Of a stretch of DNA of 64,000 bases, positions 54,481 through 64,000 are shown piece by piece (the stretch's first letter is position 1; every line of letters starts with the position of its first letter). The position numbers and the translations under genes are program-made. A model generated the notes under the pieces. The model was not told the origin of the DNA and did not search any database. It was given only the letters and a program-made list of their open reading frames with translations. The DNA is from Leptodactylus fallax (lineage: Eukaryota; Chordata; Amphibia; Anura; Leptodactylidae): positions 382,001 through 446,000 of the forward strand of contig CAMRHE010000207.1 in NCBI GenBank assembly GCA_947044405.1, written 5' to 3'.

Positions 54481-56010
54481 TAAATACAAGCTTGTGTAAA
54501 TTTGGACTATAATTTAACCATTTTTGGATCACCTGCTTTTCATAAAAATGACACATAGGGCACAAATGAGTCAAAAGTCACCAATTTTGGTGCATGGACA
54601 TTTTTGTAACAGAAACAGGAGTAAAATGTATGATAAATTTGTTTATGCTTGTAGATATAGTTGAGGCAAGTATATACTAAAGTTTCATGGTCCGACATAT
54701 GCCAAAACAACACTCTTTTAGCATATGCCTAGTTAATGATTGTCCATAGGCATGTGGGAAGTAAAGGTCAGCCAATTTCTTGGCTTATATGCCAAAAACA
54801 GAGGCAAAATGTCACATGAACCTATCCTAATATCTGGAAAATTCTAAACAAGCTCTCCGAGTTTTTGTTTCTGTGAGTGAAGGTTGTATTTTGCCTGTCT
54901 TTAAGATTGAGAACATTTGTAATTGCCATTGGACTAAATACACTGAACAATGAAAGGGTTAAAACCCATTGTTGCACAGTATACACAGATGTCTGTGACC
55001 TGTTTCTATCTGATGTCATCTATAAAGTCACGTTGTTTACAGGTTGTTCAGTTTTTCGTACAGAACATGCAGGGATAAGTGTTTTATTCTGTCTATTCTG
55101 GATTGAAGGGAAGGATCTGAGATACCCGGCATTAACCTTTTCAGGACTGCATGCAGTGGCTAGTGACTCCTGCACTTCAGAGATGGCACCATCACATGCT
55201 TATATACAACGTTGAAGAGATAAACACTACAGTGGTTACCATGGCAGTGCCATCTTTTAAGTGGTAACAATTGGTTTCCATAGCAGCACTGTGATTACAA
55301 TAAGAGGCCAGTGATTTGAAAGAAAGCATGGTGTTTCCATTGTCCAAAATACATAATCAATGACATTTCAGAAGGGTATATGTGAGGTGAAGCTATTTGC
55401 ATTGCAAGGTTCTGACCTCTCCCAGCATGCATTGCTTCCTCGGGTGCTTCCTCTCTGTGAGGCATGTTGTCTTTTATCTTGCCGTGACTCTAGGAAATCC
55501 AGGCAGGAGGAAATGCAGGCTGGTGGCTCTTTGCGGGAGCGAGAAGGTTAAACCTTTCAGGCACAATTTCTTGCTTAATTGGCTCCAAGACCTTGGCAGG
55601 GCCTAACAGACAAGAGCGTCTGCCAATCAGCGCTCGTTAACCTCTGCGCTAACACCAGAGGCACGCCGAAAATGAGGCAATCAGGAAAGCATCTGTTCAG
55701 GGAGGAGAGGATGGCAAGGTGAAAGAAGAGGGTGTCGTACTGGGAAAATATCTACCATCATCAACGCAATGGTCTTAGTAACTCTCCATCACATCTCAGA
55801 AGTCTAAATATCAGCACATTTGTCTTCCGAATAAATTAATCGAAAGTAAATATATAAATGGCGTAACAGAAAATAATAGACCGTAATAAATACCTGTGCA
55901 CTCATGATGCAGAGCCCATCAGTAAGCATGAAACAAGACCCAAGCCATGCCAAACATAAGACTCTTCGGTATTGGCACCGTTTTTAAAAATCTGCAAGGA
56001 ACAAAGGAGA
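54481..56010. other. Unassigned DNA
   Basis: No transposon ends. 55410-55730 has relatively high GC and CpG (GCGGGAGCGAGAAGG, AATCAGCGCTCGTTAACC). No start-site or exon can be supported. Confidence 0.38.
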
Positions 56011-56012
56011 TA

Positions 56013-56460
56013 CAGCATTGTGCAAAAGTTTGAAAGTAAGAATGCTTTCAGAAATAGAAGGGTTAATAGTTTATTTTTTGTCAAGTGATTCAAAAAGAGA
56101 AATCTAATCCCATCAATATTTAGTGTGACCTTTGCCCTTTGGAGGAGGAGTCCTGGAAGTGATGATACGGCCCCCACAGAGCCCTGATCTCAGCATCATC
56201 CAGTCTGTCTGGGAAGAGACAGAAGGATTGGAGCAAGCGACATCCACAGAAGATCTGTGCTTAGTTCTCCGAGATGGCGGAAAGGAATAACCTCCCTGAC
56301 GAGTTCCTTCAAGTGTATTGAGAAAAGCTAATGGAAGGCAAAGGGCAAAGGTCACGCCAAATATTGATGGGATTTAGATTTCTTTCGTCATTGATAAAAA
56401 CTATTAACACTTTTTTTAAAAGCATTCTTATTTGCAGCATTTTTTCCACCACTGCCTATG
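56013..56460 (+). mobile_element. Internally deleted Tc1 element
   Basis: TA at 56011-56012, then CAGCATTGTGCAAAAGTTTG. Long inverted arms: GTAAGAATGCTTTCAGAAAT / TTAAAAGCATTCTTATTTGC, GTTAATAGTTTATTTTTTGT / AAAACTATTAACAC and AATCCCATCAATATTT / AATATTGATGGGATTT. The right 20-30 bp are missing. Between the arms lies only the last part of the transposase. Confidence 0.85.
56150..56290 (+). pseudogene. Tc1 transposase C-terminal remnant
   Basis: Frame from 56150: VLEVMIRPPQSPDLSIIQSV, WEETEGLEQATSTEDLCLVL, RDGGKE and a stop at 56288-56290. SPDL.II.SVW and TSTEDL are Tc1 hallmarks. The Glu of the third catalytic position is Gln, as in the 30.2-kb relic. Beyond the stop, TTCCTTCAAGTGTATTGAGA and AAGGCAAAGGGCAAAGGTCA continue the family's 3' end with deletions. 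Confidence 0.85.
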
Positions 56461-56464
56461 TATA

Positions 56465-57878
56465 TATAATATAAATCCAATGTCACACTGTTATTTAACA
56501 CTATATTACTGCCATAGGGGCCTTGTTTGGGCCTGGAGATGTCCACATAAGGTTTTCAGACACAGCATCCCCATGGCTAAGGCTGGCAGCCCTTCCCTTG
56601 GTCATCAACTTGATCAGCATTGAAGAGGTTAATCATGGTGATCACATGCTGTTACCAAGTCTTGGATGTTACTGGACAAGCGCCAAGGGCGGTTATTGGA
56701 AGTAAAAAGACAGGGCGAGAGTACGTGGGGGGGGGGAGACATGTGCTAGAATACTATGGGAAGAGGAAAATGAAGATGGATATCCATGTCCTTGTGGAAA
56801 GTGGCACAATATAAACATATTTAAAGTGCCAACATCGCCATACTATGGCAGATTTTGGCAAGGGGTTAAAATCTGCAAGGAACGAAATATATACAGTACC
56901 TATCATATAAGTAGCTAATGCAGCTCTTATGATTAAAATGCATGCAATTATTGGTTTTTCGAAAAGCATCGTGTGAACTCAGCCTTAGTGATGATCAGCT
57001 ACTTCTGCCAATCCTGGAGTTGAAGAGGTAAAACCACCGCTCTGTATGAATTATGCAGAGGAGCAGAAAACCAGAATAGATGGACAGAGAAAAAAAGGGT
57101 CATCCAACTATCCAGCTTTTTCGCTTCTTTGCACCATTAAATAAATAGTGTAATGCAATTTCTGTAAAGGTAAGTCTTGTGCTTACCTATTATATGTCCC
57201 AGTGTAGCCAGTAGTCCTCAGAATGACACATATTGACAGCACAATCAGCGCTTGTCGGGTCGGCTATAGAAGTAACAATCCAATATTTCATGTCCAGCTC
57301 GCAATTGTTTCCAAACAACTGAGTTTTCATAAAAGAAACAGTTAATTGCAAATAATGATTTCACCCACGTGAGGCAGCGCCTTCAATGTTCCTCTTAGCT
57401 AATTTTATTTCATCACTTGTCAGATTTCCAGATACATGACACAATTCAAACATCCGTTCAATACAACATTACAGCAGTCAAATACATTGCCATAATAATT
57501 CTAATGATCCAAGGCCCAGAGGTTATCATTGACAGGTTATTACAATCATGATGTCGTCTTAAAGTCCATCAAAACTCTTCAAACTTTTTATTGTTTTAGA
57601 AATGAATAGTGCAGAACACTGTGTAATATATTTCATTACACAAATATGATGTTTTCACCTTTTATCTGCTTCCTCTTGTCCTCTGCACTGATCACATTCA
57701 TAATCCAACACTCTACGCAGAGATAAACTACATTGAGGTCTATGGAGAGGGGAGAGGGGAGGAAGAGCTGTTGGCACAGAGATTACAGACAGATTGTAGT
57801 TGGAAAGTTGGGTTGTGAAGTGACATATCATCCAGCTCTATAGAGATAAGACTCTGTCTTTCAAGGTAAATCAGTGGC
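56465..57878. other. Unassigned DNA
   Basis: No complete element. Splice-donor-like GTAAGT (57168, plus) and GTAAGC (57180, minus) lie back to back without supporting exons. 57585-57800 resembles 50.4-50.6 kb loosely. A G run lies at about 56726-56736. Confidence 0.38.
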
Positions 57879-57879
57879 T

Positions 57880-58435
57880 GTATGTTTGATCCTGGTCCCC
57901 ATCTAAGTTCGGAATGAACCTATCAGTATATTTTGGTGACGTAGGTAAAAACTGTGTACCTGAAGAAAACCTATACAGACATGGGGAGAATATACAGGAG
58001 GGAATTTATTAAGACTGGTATTTCCTGTGCCAGTCTTAATCCATTCCTTGCTGCGGTGACATGCACATATTGGGAGGCCCCATGCACCGGAACTGACTGG
58101 CATAGATTTCAGGTATAATTCATGCCAATTTTTTGGCATAAGCTATAGTTTTGTGACAGATGGAGGTTTCCCTGTCCATCCCACCCCGATCCCCATCCCA
58201 CGGCATCCACTGTCTTAGAAAGTGGCTAACAGGACAGAAAAGCTTTACAGTGGCAATACTGTGCACCCAAGATGTGCCACTTCTATAACTGGTTTCTTGC
58301 ATTGAAATGTTAATAAAGTTACCCCATAAATTCCATGCAGGTGTTACCCGCACTTCAAGCCCAGGACCTCAGTGCTGCAAGACAATAATGCTAACCAGTG
58401 AACTACCATGCTGCCTATTTTGATGGTTTTTAGCT
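57880..58435 (-). mobile_element. tRNA-type SINE, split by an insertion
   Basis: Minus strand: AGGCAGCATGGTAGTTCACT (A-box region) and GAGGTCCTGGGCTTGAAG (decayed B box) lie at 58330-58425; the continuation TATATTCTCCCCATGTCTGT, AGGTTTTCTTCAGGTACACA and ATATACTGATAGGTTCATTC lies at 57900-58002. The two parts align with the uninterrupted copy at 18.15-18.36 kb, with foreign sequence between. Confidence 0.6.
58003..58321. mobile_element. Inverted-repeat element inserted in the SINE
   Basis: The left end GAGGGAATTTATTAAGACTG and the reversed right end GGGGTAACTTTATTAACAT are similar. TTATTAAGACTGGTATTTCC...GCCAGTCTTAA is a hairpin also found at 54.10 and (reversed) 59.99 kb. Target duplication is unclear (ATATACA at left, CCATAAA at right). 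Confidence 0.5.
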
Positions 58436-58451
58436 TTCTGAGAACTACTCT

Positions 58452-58680
58452 AAGGCTTTATGCCCATGAACGAGGGTGAAGGTCTATGCTCATCCGAGAG
58501 GGTGTCCGATGGTCCGTTCTGTTCTGATGAACATAGTAACATGTCATTGTAACGGAATGCATCGAATACCCCCATAGAGGTTAATACATCACAGAATGCA
58601 CTCGGATGACACGAAATCCACTGCAAACTCGGCCCCACATTGCACAGCACACTTAGTCGTGTGCATGGTGCCAAATAGTC
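58452..58680. mobile_element. MITE fragment, GGCTTTATGCCCATGAAC end
   Basis: Starts TAAGGCTTTATGCCCATGAA and ends TCGTGTGCATGGTGCC, imperfectly inverse. The core GGTCCGTTCTGTTCTGATGA and ATACCCCCATAGAGG resembles the 2.4-kb fragment. 58681-59009 is unassigned; 59010-59081 is a MITE right end (GGATAATCCCTTTAA). Confidence 0.42.
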
Positions 58681-59165
58681 ACAGTATAAAATTCTAGTTG
58701 CTTGCAGCTACCACTAGGAGGTGATTACTGCTGTACGTATGGATTTGGTATTGTAAAATGGAGACTTATAAATTAATGTACAGTCAGTTCTTTCAGGCTG
58801 GTGACTTCAGAGAGACAGAACTTTGTCATTTAACTGTATAGCCCCCAGTAAGTTCCCTTTTTCAAAAAAGTTATTGTTCTGTATAACAAATATAACAGAG
58901 TCTAGTCATTGTATGATACAGATAATAAACAATACAAGAAGGGCTTATACATTATTATACAAACATGTCAAAATGAATGGTTCCTCCGGATCATCTGCAT
59001 ATACAAAGAGTTTTGGATGACAGACCCCCACCAATCTCAATTTAATGACTATTTTGGGATTTGGATAATCCCTTTAAATGATAAAATTCAGAATGTTTTC
59101 AACCACCACTAGGCTTAAAGGGGTTAGGCCACGAAAAATATATATCCTGTATCTATAAGATAAAG

Positions 59166-59552
59166 CAGGGGTCCCCAACCACCGATCCACGGACCAGGAC
59201 CGTGCCGTTGGATGTCTTTTGCCGGTCCGCGGGTTGGCAATCTGGCCACAGTGTTGTGGCTCCTAGCTCTATACTAAGCATGATCCCCCCCTCTACGCTC
59301 TCTATAGTACACCAAACAGCGCTGTACACCAGGGTGTGCTGACGGGACCTCGGTGTACAGCGCTGTAGACCAGGTCCCCACCATTAGCTACAGCAGGGAC
59401 CTGGTCTACAGCGCTGTACACCAAGGTCTCGCCGGCACACCCCAGTGTATAGCGCTGTTTGCTGTATAACCACGCCCCCATATGACCAAAGTCCCGCCCC
59501 TAAACTGCCCGTTCCCCCCTGCCATGGTAAAAAAAAAGGTTGGGGACCGCTG
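59166..59552. mobile_element. hAT element, 387 bp, target duplication visible
   Basis: The left tip CAGGGGTCCCCAACCACCGA and right tip AAGGTTGGGGACCGCTG are inverse. Flanking octamers AGATAAAG (59158-59165) and GGATAAAG (59553-59560) match 7 of 8. CAGGGGTCCCCAACC is a common vertebrate hAT tip. The core is a long palindrome (59310-59462). Confidence 0.9.
59310..59462. repeat. ~70-bp inverted repeat inside hAT element
   Basis: CAAACAGCGCTGTACACCAG (left) against AGTGTATAGCGCTGTTTG (right), and TACAGCGCTGTAGACCAGGT against ACCTGGTCTACAGCGCTGTA, around a loop CACCATTAGCTACAGC. The self-complementary AGCGCT/CAGCGCTG recurs four times. Confidence 0.85.
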
Positions 59553-59929
59553 GGATAAAGGATAAATACATGATCGGTGTGGGGGGGTCTCATCAATCCC
59601 GAATGTAGGAGTGATTGGTGGTGGACGATTCTTCCATTCACTTCAATGCGAGCGCTGATGATAGCCAAAGTATAGCAATCGGCCTTCTCTAGCGATCCCA
59701 TTGAAGCAAATGAGAGCGCTGTCCACCCCCAATCACACCTCCTTTCAGCCTGGCTGCAGTGGCCCGGACCCCTGTTCTCGCCTTATGCATAACCCCTTTA
59801 ATGCAGCCTAATATAGTCTGTTTTCACTAATCATTATAACTAACAGGAAAGCCAGAAAATGGGTCAAATTTTGGTGTGTACCTACATGTACATATAATTT
59901 TCTGACTTTTAGATATTATAAGATGCACC

Positions 59930-60030
59930 AAATTTATTAAATGGCATCCACCTTCCAATAAATTTAGTTAAAACACTTTAACAACCTCCTGTTAGACTGG
60001 CATAGACATCAGTCTTAATAAATGACTATC
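59930..60030 (-). mobile_element. Scrap of GACTGGTATTAAG-type element
   Basis: AGACTGGCATAGACATCAGT-CTTAATAAATGAC is the reverse of the hairpin end seen at 58.00 kb; TTTATTAAATGGCATCC lies beside it. Confidence 0.35.
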
Positions 60031-60067
60031 ATACGGACATTCTAAAGATCCAAAATTATATGTTTAA

Positions 60068-60272
60068 TGGACTTATCCAGATTTAGAAAACATGGCTGCT
60101 TTCTTCTTTTCAGGAAGTGACATCACGTCCCTTGGTCACATGGTCATGCTACAGCTCAGACCCATTCATTGGAAAAGAACTGAGCTGTAGCATTGCCACA
60201 TGACCAATGGGCGTGATGTCACTTCCTGAGAAGAAATGTGCATCCATATTTTCTAATCTTGGATAACCTCCT
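60068..60272. mobile_element. Palindromic TTAA MITE, 205 bp
   Basis: TTAA at 60064-60067 and 60273-60276. TGGACTTATCCAGATTTAGA / TCTAATCTTGGATAACCTCC, CAGGAAGTGACATCACG / CGTGATGTCACTTCCTG, GTCACATGGTCATGCTACAG / CTGTAGCATTGCCACATGAC. Confidence 0.8.
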
Positions 60273-60279
60273 TTAAGGA

Positions 60280-61759
60280 AAGTGGAGTAATAACCCAACT
60301 TTATTGATTTTTGGGGCAATTTTTGGGTATTTCAATTCCGGATTCCAATTCTCCTATATTGTTTTCATCATAGTAGACCGTTACAATGCCTAACACCAGA
60401 AATTCAATGTCTACAAGCAAAATCTTTTTCTGAACTGTCAGACTGTGACTCGGCGGGTGAATCTTTACAGAAATGCTTAGAGAAAATATTAGCGGCATGT
60501 TCTTCTTGCTGACACAGGAAAAGATTTCCGTCTTAGGCATTTGCTAGCAGTGTATGCATATTTCCTATTAATCTCCCTCGAACCGAGCAAGGAGATTATT
60601 TGGCAGGCGGTTCTCTTTAAGCTTTTAGTACAATCACATTGAAATCAGCCGGCTTAGTTGTCCTTAAACAAAAATGACTAGGTAGGTTTTGTCAGCTAGC
60701 ATTTTACCACAGACAGCTGTAGACAAAGTTTGTAACTGCTTCTATTTGTAGTGAAATCCCCAAGCACCTTGAAGGCAGTCACATGACAGGCAGTGTTGGG
60801 TACTTGAGTCAAAGGGTCCTTGGAGGGAACGCTAAAGACGGCTCTGCCAGGCCTGCAGTGAGGCTGCATGAGGCAGATAAGCAGCCGCAATCCGCAGAGA
60901 GAAGCCGGACACTTGCAGATATAAATTGCCTTAACACTTTCACCCCTGAGAGAGTCTTTGGTGGCAGAATTTGCAACTTCACCGTGATGACATCCTGAGA
61001 CTTTTTTGAAGCCTTTCCCATGTCAGATGTGGTTGTAGTGGTCGCAGCCGGCCGACCGTCAGATAATCCTTATTACGTGCAAAACCTTTGGTGAACCGTC
61101 TCTTTGAACGTCTCAGTCCTTTCTTTCTGTACTGCCATTTTCTTCAGATACACTGAAACGGCACGCCATCCCTTTCTTCTGCTGAAGTACACAATGCACA
61201 ATGTCGTTTCATGTCTTACGTCCGTCACTATTTGTTTTTAACATTCACATCGCGCGGTTTCAAAGGCTTTCTGGTCTATTTTTTGTCAATTGTTCTTGAT
61301 TAGCACAGGATGCAGCAGGACATCATAGGAAGAGATGAATGGCGCAGCGCTGGGCTTTGCCTATATTCTCATGCTTTTGTTGTGCACAGATCATATAAAG
61401 AATTAGATTTTCCTATTACCTAAAAATGAATTATGCATATATTTTGTGCCCAATGTCGCTCTGTCAGCAGTCTCTTGGCCGTCTGCTAATCAGACTTGGT
61501 GTGAAACGTCTGGAAGATGCGTCTTGCAATGGCAAAGTCTGCGGTTCACATTCTGAGAAACTACAATGCATAGTAACTTATGTTTTCCTCTACTGAAAAT
61601 GCTCAATACCTGTTACACACAGCTTTGCCATCCTGATATTCCTGATACTTCAACCCTGCACATCTTATGGTCTGAATTATTCAATGCAATGTTATTCAAA
61701 GTATATATTATATATAAATATATGCATATATATCTTTGTCTTTATATAAATACATTAAT

Positions 61760-61760
<1 letters not shown>
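60280..61760. other. Longest repeat-poor stretch, 1.5 kb
   Basis: No transposon, and moderate CpG at 60830-60910 and 61040-61270 (GTCGCAGCCGGCCGACCG, ACATCGCGCGGTTTC). Minus strand at 60526-60301 shows a good acceptor tract (ATCTTTTCCTGTGTCAG) followed by open sequence in two frames (one reaching TAA at 60301). No domain is recognised. Candidates for unique, possibly constrained DNA. Confidence 0.4.

Positions 61761-61763
<3 letters not shown>

Positions 61764-61801
<38 letters not shown>
61764..61801. repeat. (TA)n microsatellite
   Basis: About 19 TA units. It lies 5' of a GCAGCAC-rich piece (61803-62035) with a second short CTAT tract (61908-61950) that resembles the edge of an unidentified repeat. 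Confidence 0.95.
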
Positions 61802-61803
<2 letters not shown>

Positions 61804-62069
61804 AAATAAAGACAGCACCAGCCCAAGGGTATAGGTATTAACCCAATAATATAGTTGCAAAATATAGGCAGCACTCCAAAATAGATTCAAATTTCCTATG
61901 TTTTGCAACTCTCTATCTATCGATCTATGTATCGATCTATCTATCTATATAAAAGGGAAATGTAGCAGCACCAGCATTCCCGGGTTATCCTATCAGTTGC
62001 ACAGCAGAAACTCCTCTCCAGCAAAGGGCATCCAAGTAGAAAAAAAAATCTAGTCTGCCAGCCCCTTAA

Positions 62070-62561
62070 AGGGAATCTGTCAGGTCAATCTGGAACACTA
62101 AACCACCCACGGGTCCTTATAGACCTGGGGTTTAGTGTCCCAGATCGCCCTGTTGTAATGCAATCCGCAGTCGCATTAAAAATAAAAAACCTTTATACCT
62201 TACCTAGAGAAGGGTCCGATCGACGCTGTTTGGCGAGAACAGTTCGGCTTATTCATGAGCTTCTTTGTTGGCACGCCTCCCGGCGCCTGCGCTGTTCTTC
62301 AGTAAAGCCAAAGATGGACACCCTGGCTTCACTGTGTAATTGTGGGGCATGCGCACTGAAGCTGAGGTGTACTCCTTTGGTTTCAGTGAAGAACTGCGCA
62401 GACGCGGGGAGTACAGCGGCCGGGTGAGTATAAAGCTTTTTTATTTTTAATGCAGCCATGGATTGCGTTATAACAGGGTGATTTGGGACTCTAAACCCCC
62501 GGTCCATACTGTATGGACGTGTAGGTGGTTTAGTGTCCCAAATTGCCCTGACAGATTCCCT
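62070..62561. mobile_element. Palindromic TTAA MITE, 492 bp, CpG-rich
   Basis: TTAA at 62066-62069 and 62562-62565. AGGGAATCTGTCAGGTCAAT / ATTGCCCTGACAGATTCCCT, AACACTAAACCACC / GGTGGTTTAGTGT, GGGTTTAGTGTCCCAGATC / GATTTGGGACTCTAAACCC. The central part is GC-rich (GGCACGCCTCCCGGCGCC). The two open frames inside it are palindrome products. Confidence 0.88.
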
Positions 62562-62634
62562 TTAAGTAGATGGAAGATGTCCTTTTATTGGAAGTAGCAA
62601 TACACCATGTATCAGCCCTCACAGGAACCTTTCT

Positions 62635-62636
<2 letters not shown>

Positions 62637-62680
<44 letters not shown>
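62637..62680. repeat. (TA)n microsatellite
   Basis: About 22 TA units. Followed at 62690-62977 by DNA that ends GGTAACCCCTTTAAAA, a MITE-like right end without a visible left end. Confidence 0.95.
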
Positions 62681-62683
<3 letters not shown>

Positions 62684-63102
62684 AGTATCATCATGGTGCA
62701 TCATGTGATCTGTGGGGGTCCAAGACACGGAACTCACACAGATCATCTATTCTGACAGGCTCAAGTTATAGCATGTTCCTATTCTTGTAATATATCAGTG
62801 GTCTTGGGAAATTGTAGCTTCGCTCTTATTACTTCAGTAGTAGAGCCTGCATGCAATCCATATCCACTGTTGTAAAGTCCGGCACCTGGAGGCTGCCAAA
62901 ACAGCTGATCACATACAGAGGACTTATCCTGTGAATAGGTCATCAGTAGGAAAAATCCTTTTGAAGTCGGTAACCCCTTTAAAACACATTCAGCTTTTCT
63001 ATGTTTGGCAAATAAGTTCATTATTCGGCATTTATCAATCACTTTACATTTGCATGTCTTTCCCTTTTCTACTATTTGTGTTCATTTTTCTGCCTTTGTT
63101 AA

Positions 63103-63375
63103 GGTGTGTTCACATGGCGGAAGGTTCACATCCATCAGCATTCCGTCGCAGCTAACCGCTCCTGATTAAGCCCGGATGAATGAGCCTAATCAGGAGCGCG
63201 TCTCGAGCTGCGGATACCGCGGGTGGAATCCACGGCAAGATAGGTCATGTTGCGCTAGAGGGAAAAAAACGCTACTGACTCCCATTGAAATGAATGGGAG
63301 GAGTTTTTTCAGACGGATTTTGAGGCGGATTCCCCGTCAAAATCCGCTGCCAAAAAACTCTGTGTTAACACAGCC
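63103..63375. mobile_element. TTAA MITE, GGTGTGTTCACATGG end
   Basis: TTAA at 63099-63102, TGAA at 63376-63379. GGTGTGTTCACATGGCGG pairs with the reverse of TGTGTTAACACAGCC; the middle ACTCCCATTGAAATGAATGG-GAG is a hairpin and GGATTTTGAGGCGGAT / CAAAATCCGCTGCC is typical. Confidence 0.62.
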
Positions 63376-63379
63376 TGAA

Positions 63380-63650
63380 AGGGGTTCTACAGTTTAGGCT
63401 CCTGCACTCTTCCATATATCAGACAGATTTCGTGTCTCAAACCCAGTCAGGTGACTGAGACTCTTGGATCATAGTGATGTTAGGAGTTGCTGCCTCCTCG
63501 CTGCTCCACTGTCCCATACTATATACAGTACACAGTAATGGAGCCGTGAGGAAGCAGGGGCGCCTAACATCATAGATCACTATGGTGCTAGGATTCCTGG
63601 TCTCCAGACCACATTCAGTATGAAAAATGCAGGCAAATTTTCCTTACCTT
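63380..63650. mobile_element. TTAA-type MITE left half, abutting the previous one
   Basis: AGGGGTTCTACAGTTTAGGC starts directly after the degenerate target TGAA. Inner GATCATAGTGATGTTAGGA / ATCATAGATCACTATGGTG pair. The right end near 63650 is not defined; 63651-63905 is unassigned. Confidence 0.4.
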
Positions 63651-63905
63651 CTTTGCCCATACACATGGGTCCTGTCTGTCTATTTTTACACTGTACATTA
63701 AATGTCTAGTAAATGTAGGCCTAATGAATTTTTCACATATATTATATGTATATATCATGGATATTTACATATTGTACATAGAAATCTGTCCTTCCTTGCA
63801 TCTCCTTTTGGCTGGACACGTCCAGGTACAAATGTAGCAAATTTAACCTTAACTTTCTGCATCTTAATAACTTGCTGCAATGTGATATCTTAAGAAAGTC
63901 CACCC

Positions 63906-64000
63906 AGAGGCATAACTTGAAGCCCCTATGTCCCAGTGCAAAATCCATTATAGGCTCCATACTCACCTTTTTCTATTTAGTGTAGTGGGATATTTTATGT
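63906..64000 (+). mobile_element. DNA transposon end (CAGAGGCATAAC), cut by window edge
   Basis: CCAGAGGCATAACTTGAAGC, then CCCAGTGCAAAATCCATTAT and ACTCACCTTTTTCTATTTAG: the same family as 43617-43750, running off the window. Confidence 0.4.

Larger units (their letters stand above)
59119..59797. mobile_element. TTAA MITE split by a hAT element
   Basis: TTAA at 59115-59118 and 59798-59801. Ends GGGGTTAGGCCACG and TATGCATAACCCCT. The inner CCAATCACACCTCC / AGGAGTGATTGG and CATTCACTTCAATG / CATTGAAGCAAATG pair. Removing 59166-59552 plus one octamer rejoins it. Confidence 0.75.

Noticed and set aside
56113..56355. 80-residue minus-strand frame
   Set aside because: Antisense of the Tc1 transposase remnant, which is on the plus strand.
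57160..57190. Strong GTAAGT-like donors on both strands
   Set aside because: No acceptor with an open frame at a sensible distance on either strand.
61566..61841. Plus-strand frame ending in Tyr-Ile repeats
   Set aside because: Driven by a TA microsatellite; no motif upstream.
62158..62507. Two opposed open frames of 84-89 residues
   Set aside because: They are the two arms of one palindromic MITE and share reversed codons.

Overview
The window reads as vertebrate nuclear DNA, most likely from an anuran amphibian (frog or toad). It is AT-rich and has no compact gene array, operon, tRNA, rRNA or CRISPR. It is packed with short palindromic DNA transposons of types familiar from frog genomes: TTAA-flanked elements beginning AGGGGTTTTCC or GGCTGAGGCC, hAT elements beginning CAGGGGTCTCAAACT or TAGAGATGGGCGAAC, and Tc1/mariner relics. 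A tRNA-type SINE and an L2/CR1-type LINE 3' end are also present. The species cannot be told from the sequence. No protein-coding gene could be established. The window is best described as intergenic or intronic, and a few unproven candidate exons on the minus strand are flagged as hypotheses.

Layout. 0-5.5 kb: several TTAA elements between unassigned DNA. 7-11 kb: a TTAA element, a hAT element with a probable 8-bp target duplication at 10.0-10.6 kb, and two TTAA elements sharing one target site. 12.3-13 kb: a foldback repeat and an 80-bp tandem duplication. 16.5-18.4 kb: an eroded hAT end, a LINE scrap and a SINE. 19.8-21.1 kb: two palindromic elements. 21.9-23.8 kb: a hAT-type element swollen by a 1.2-kb minisatellite of 46-bp units. 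25.2-26.6 kb: a 1.4-kb hAT element holding a nested hairpin-ended module and a second minisatellite. 27.8-28.2 kb: a third, degenerate minisatellite. 30.2-30.9 kb: a Tc1 transposase relic with an internally deleted Tc1-type element in or beside it. 33-34.2 kb and 36.9-37.5 kb: foldback elements. 38.5 kb: a long TA microsatellite. 39.4-40.3 kb: one TTAA element inside another. 41.0-42.6 kb: a solo-LTR-like insertion inside a TTAA element, abutted by another. 43.6-45 kb: more TTAA elements. 46.0-47.0 kb: the LINE 3' end with reverse transcriptase C-terminal coding. 49.4-51.7 kb and 54.2 kb: further TTAA elements. 56.0-56.5 kb: a shrunken Tc1 element. 57.9-58.4 kb: a SINE split by another repeat. 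59.1-59.8 kb: a hAT element nested in a TTAA element. 62-63.4 kb: more TTAA elements and a TA microsatellite.

Nothing here forms a working pathway. The story is one of layered transposition: insertion boundaries, target duplications and nesting let the relative ages of about ten events be ordered. The best observations are the minisatellite with a 277-bp higher-order repeat grown inside a transposon, repeated cases of two TTAA elements sharing one target site, and four clean element-in-element insertions.
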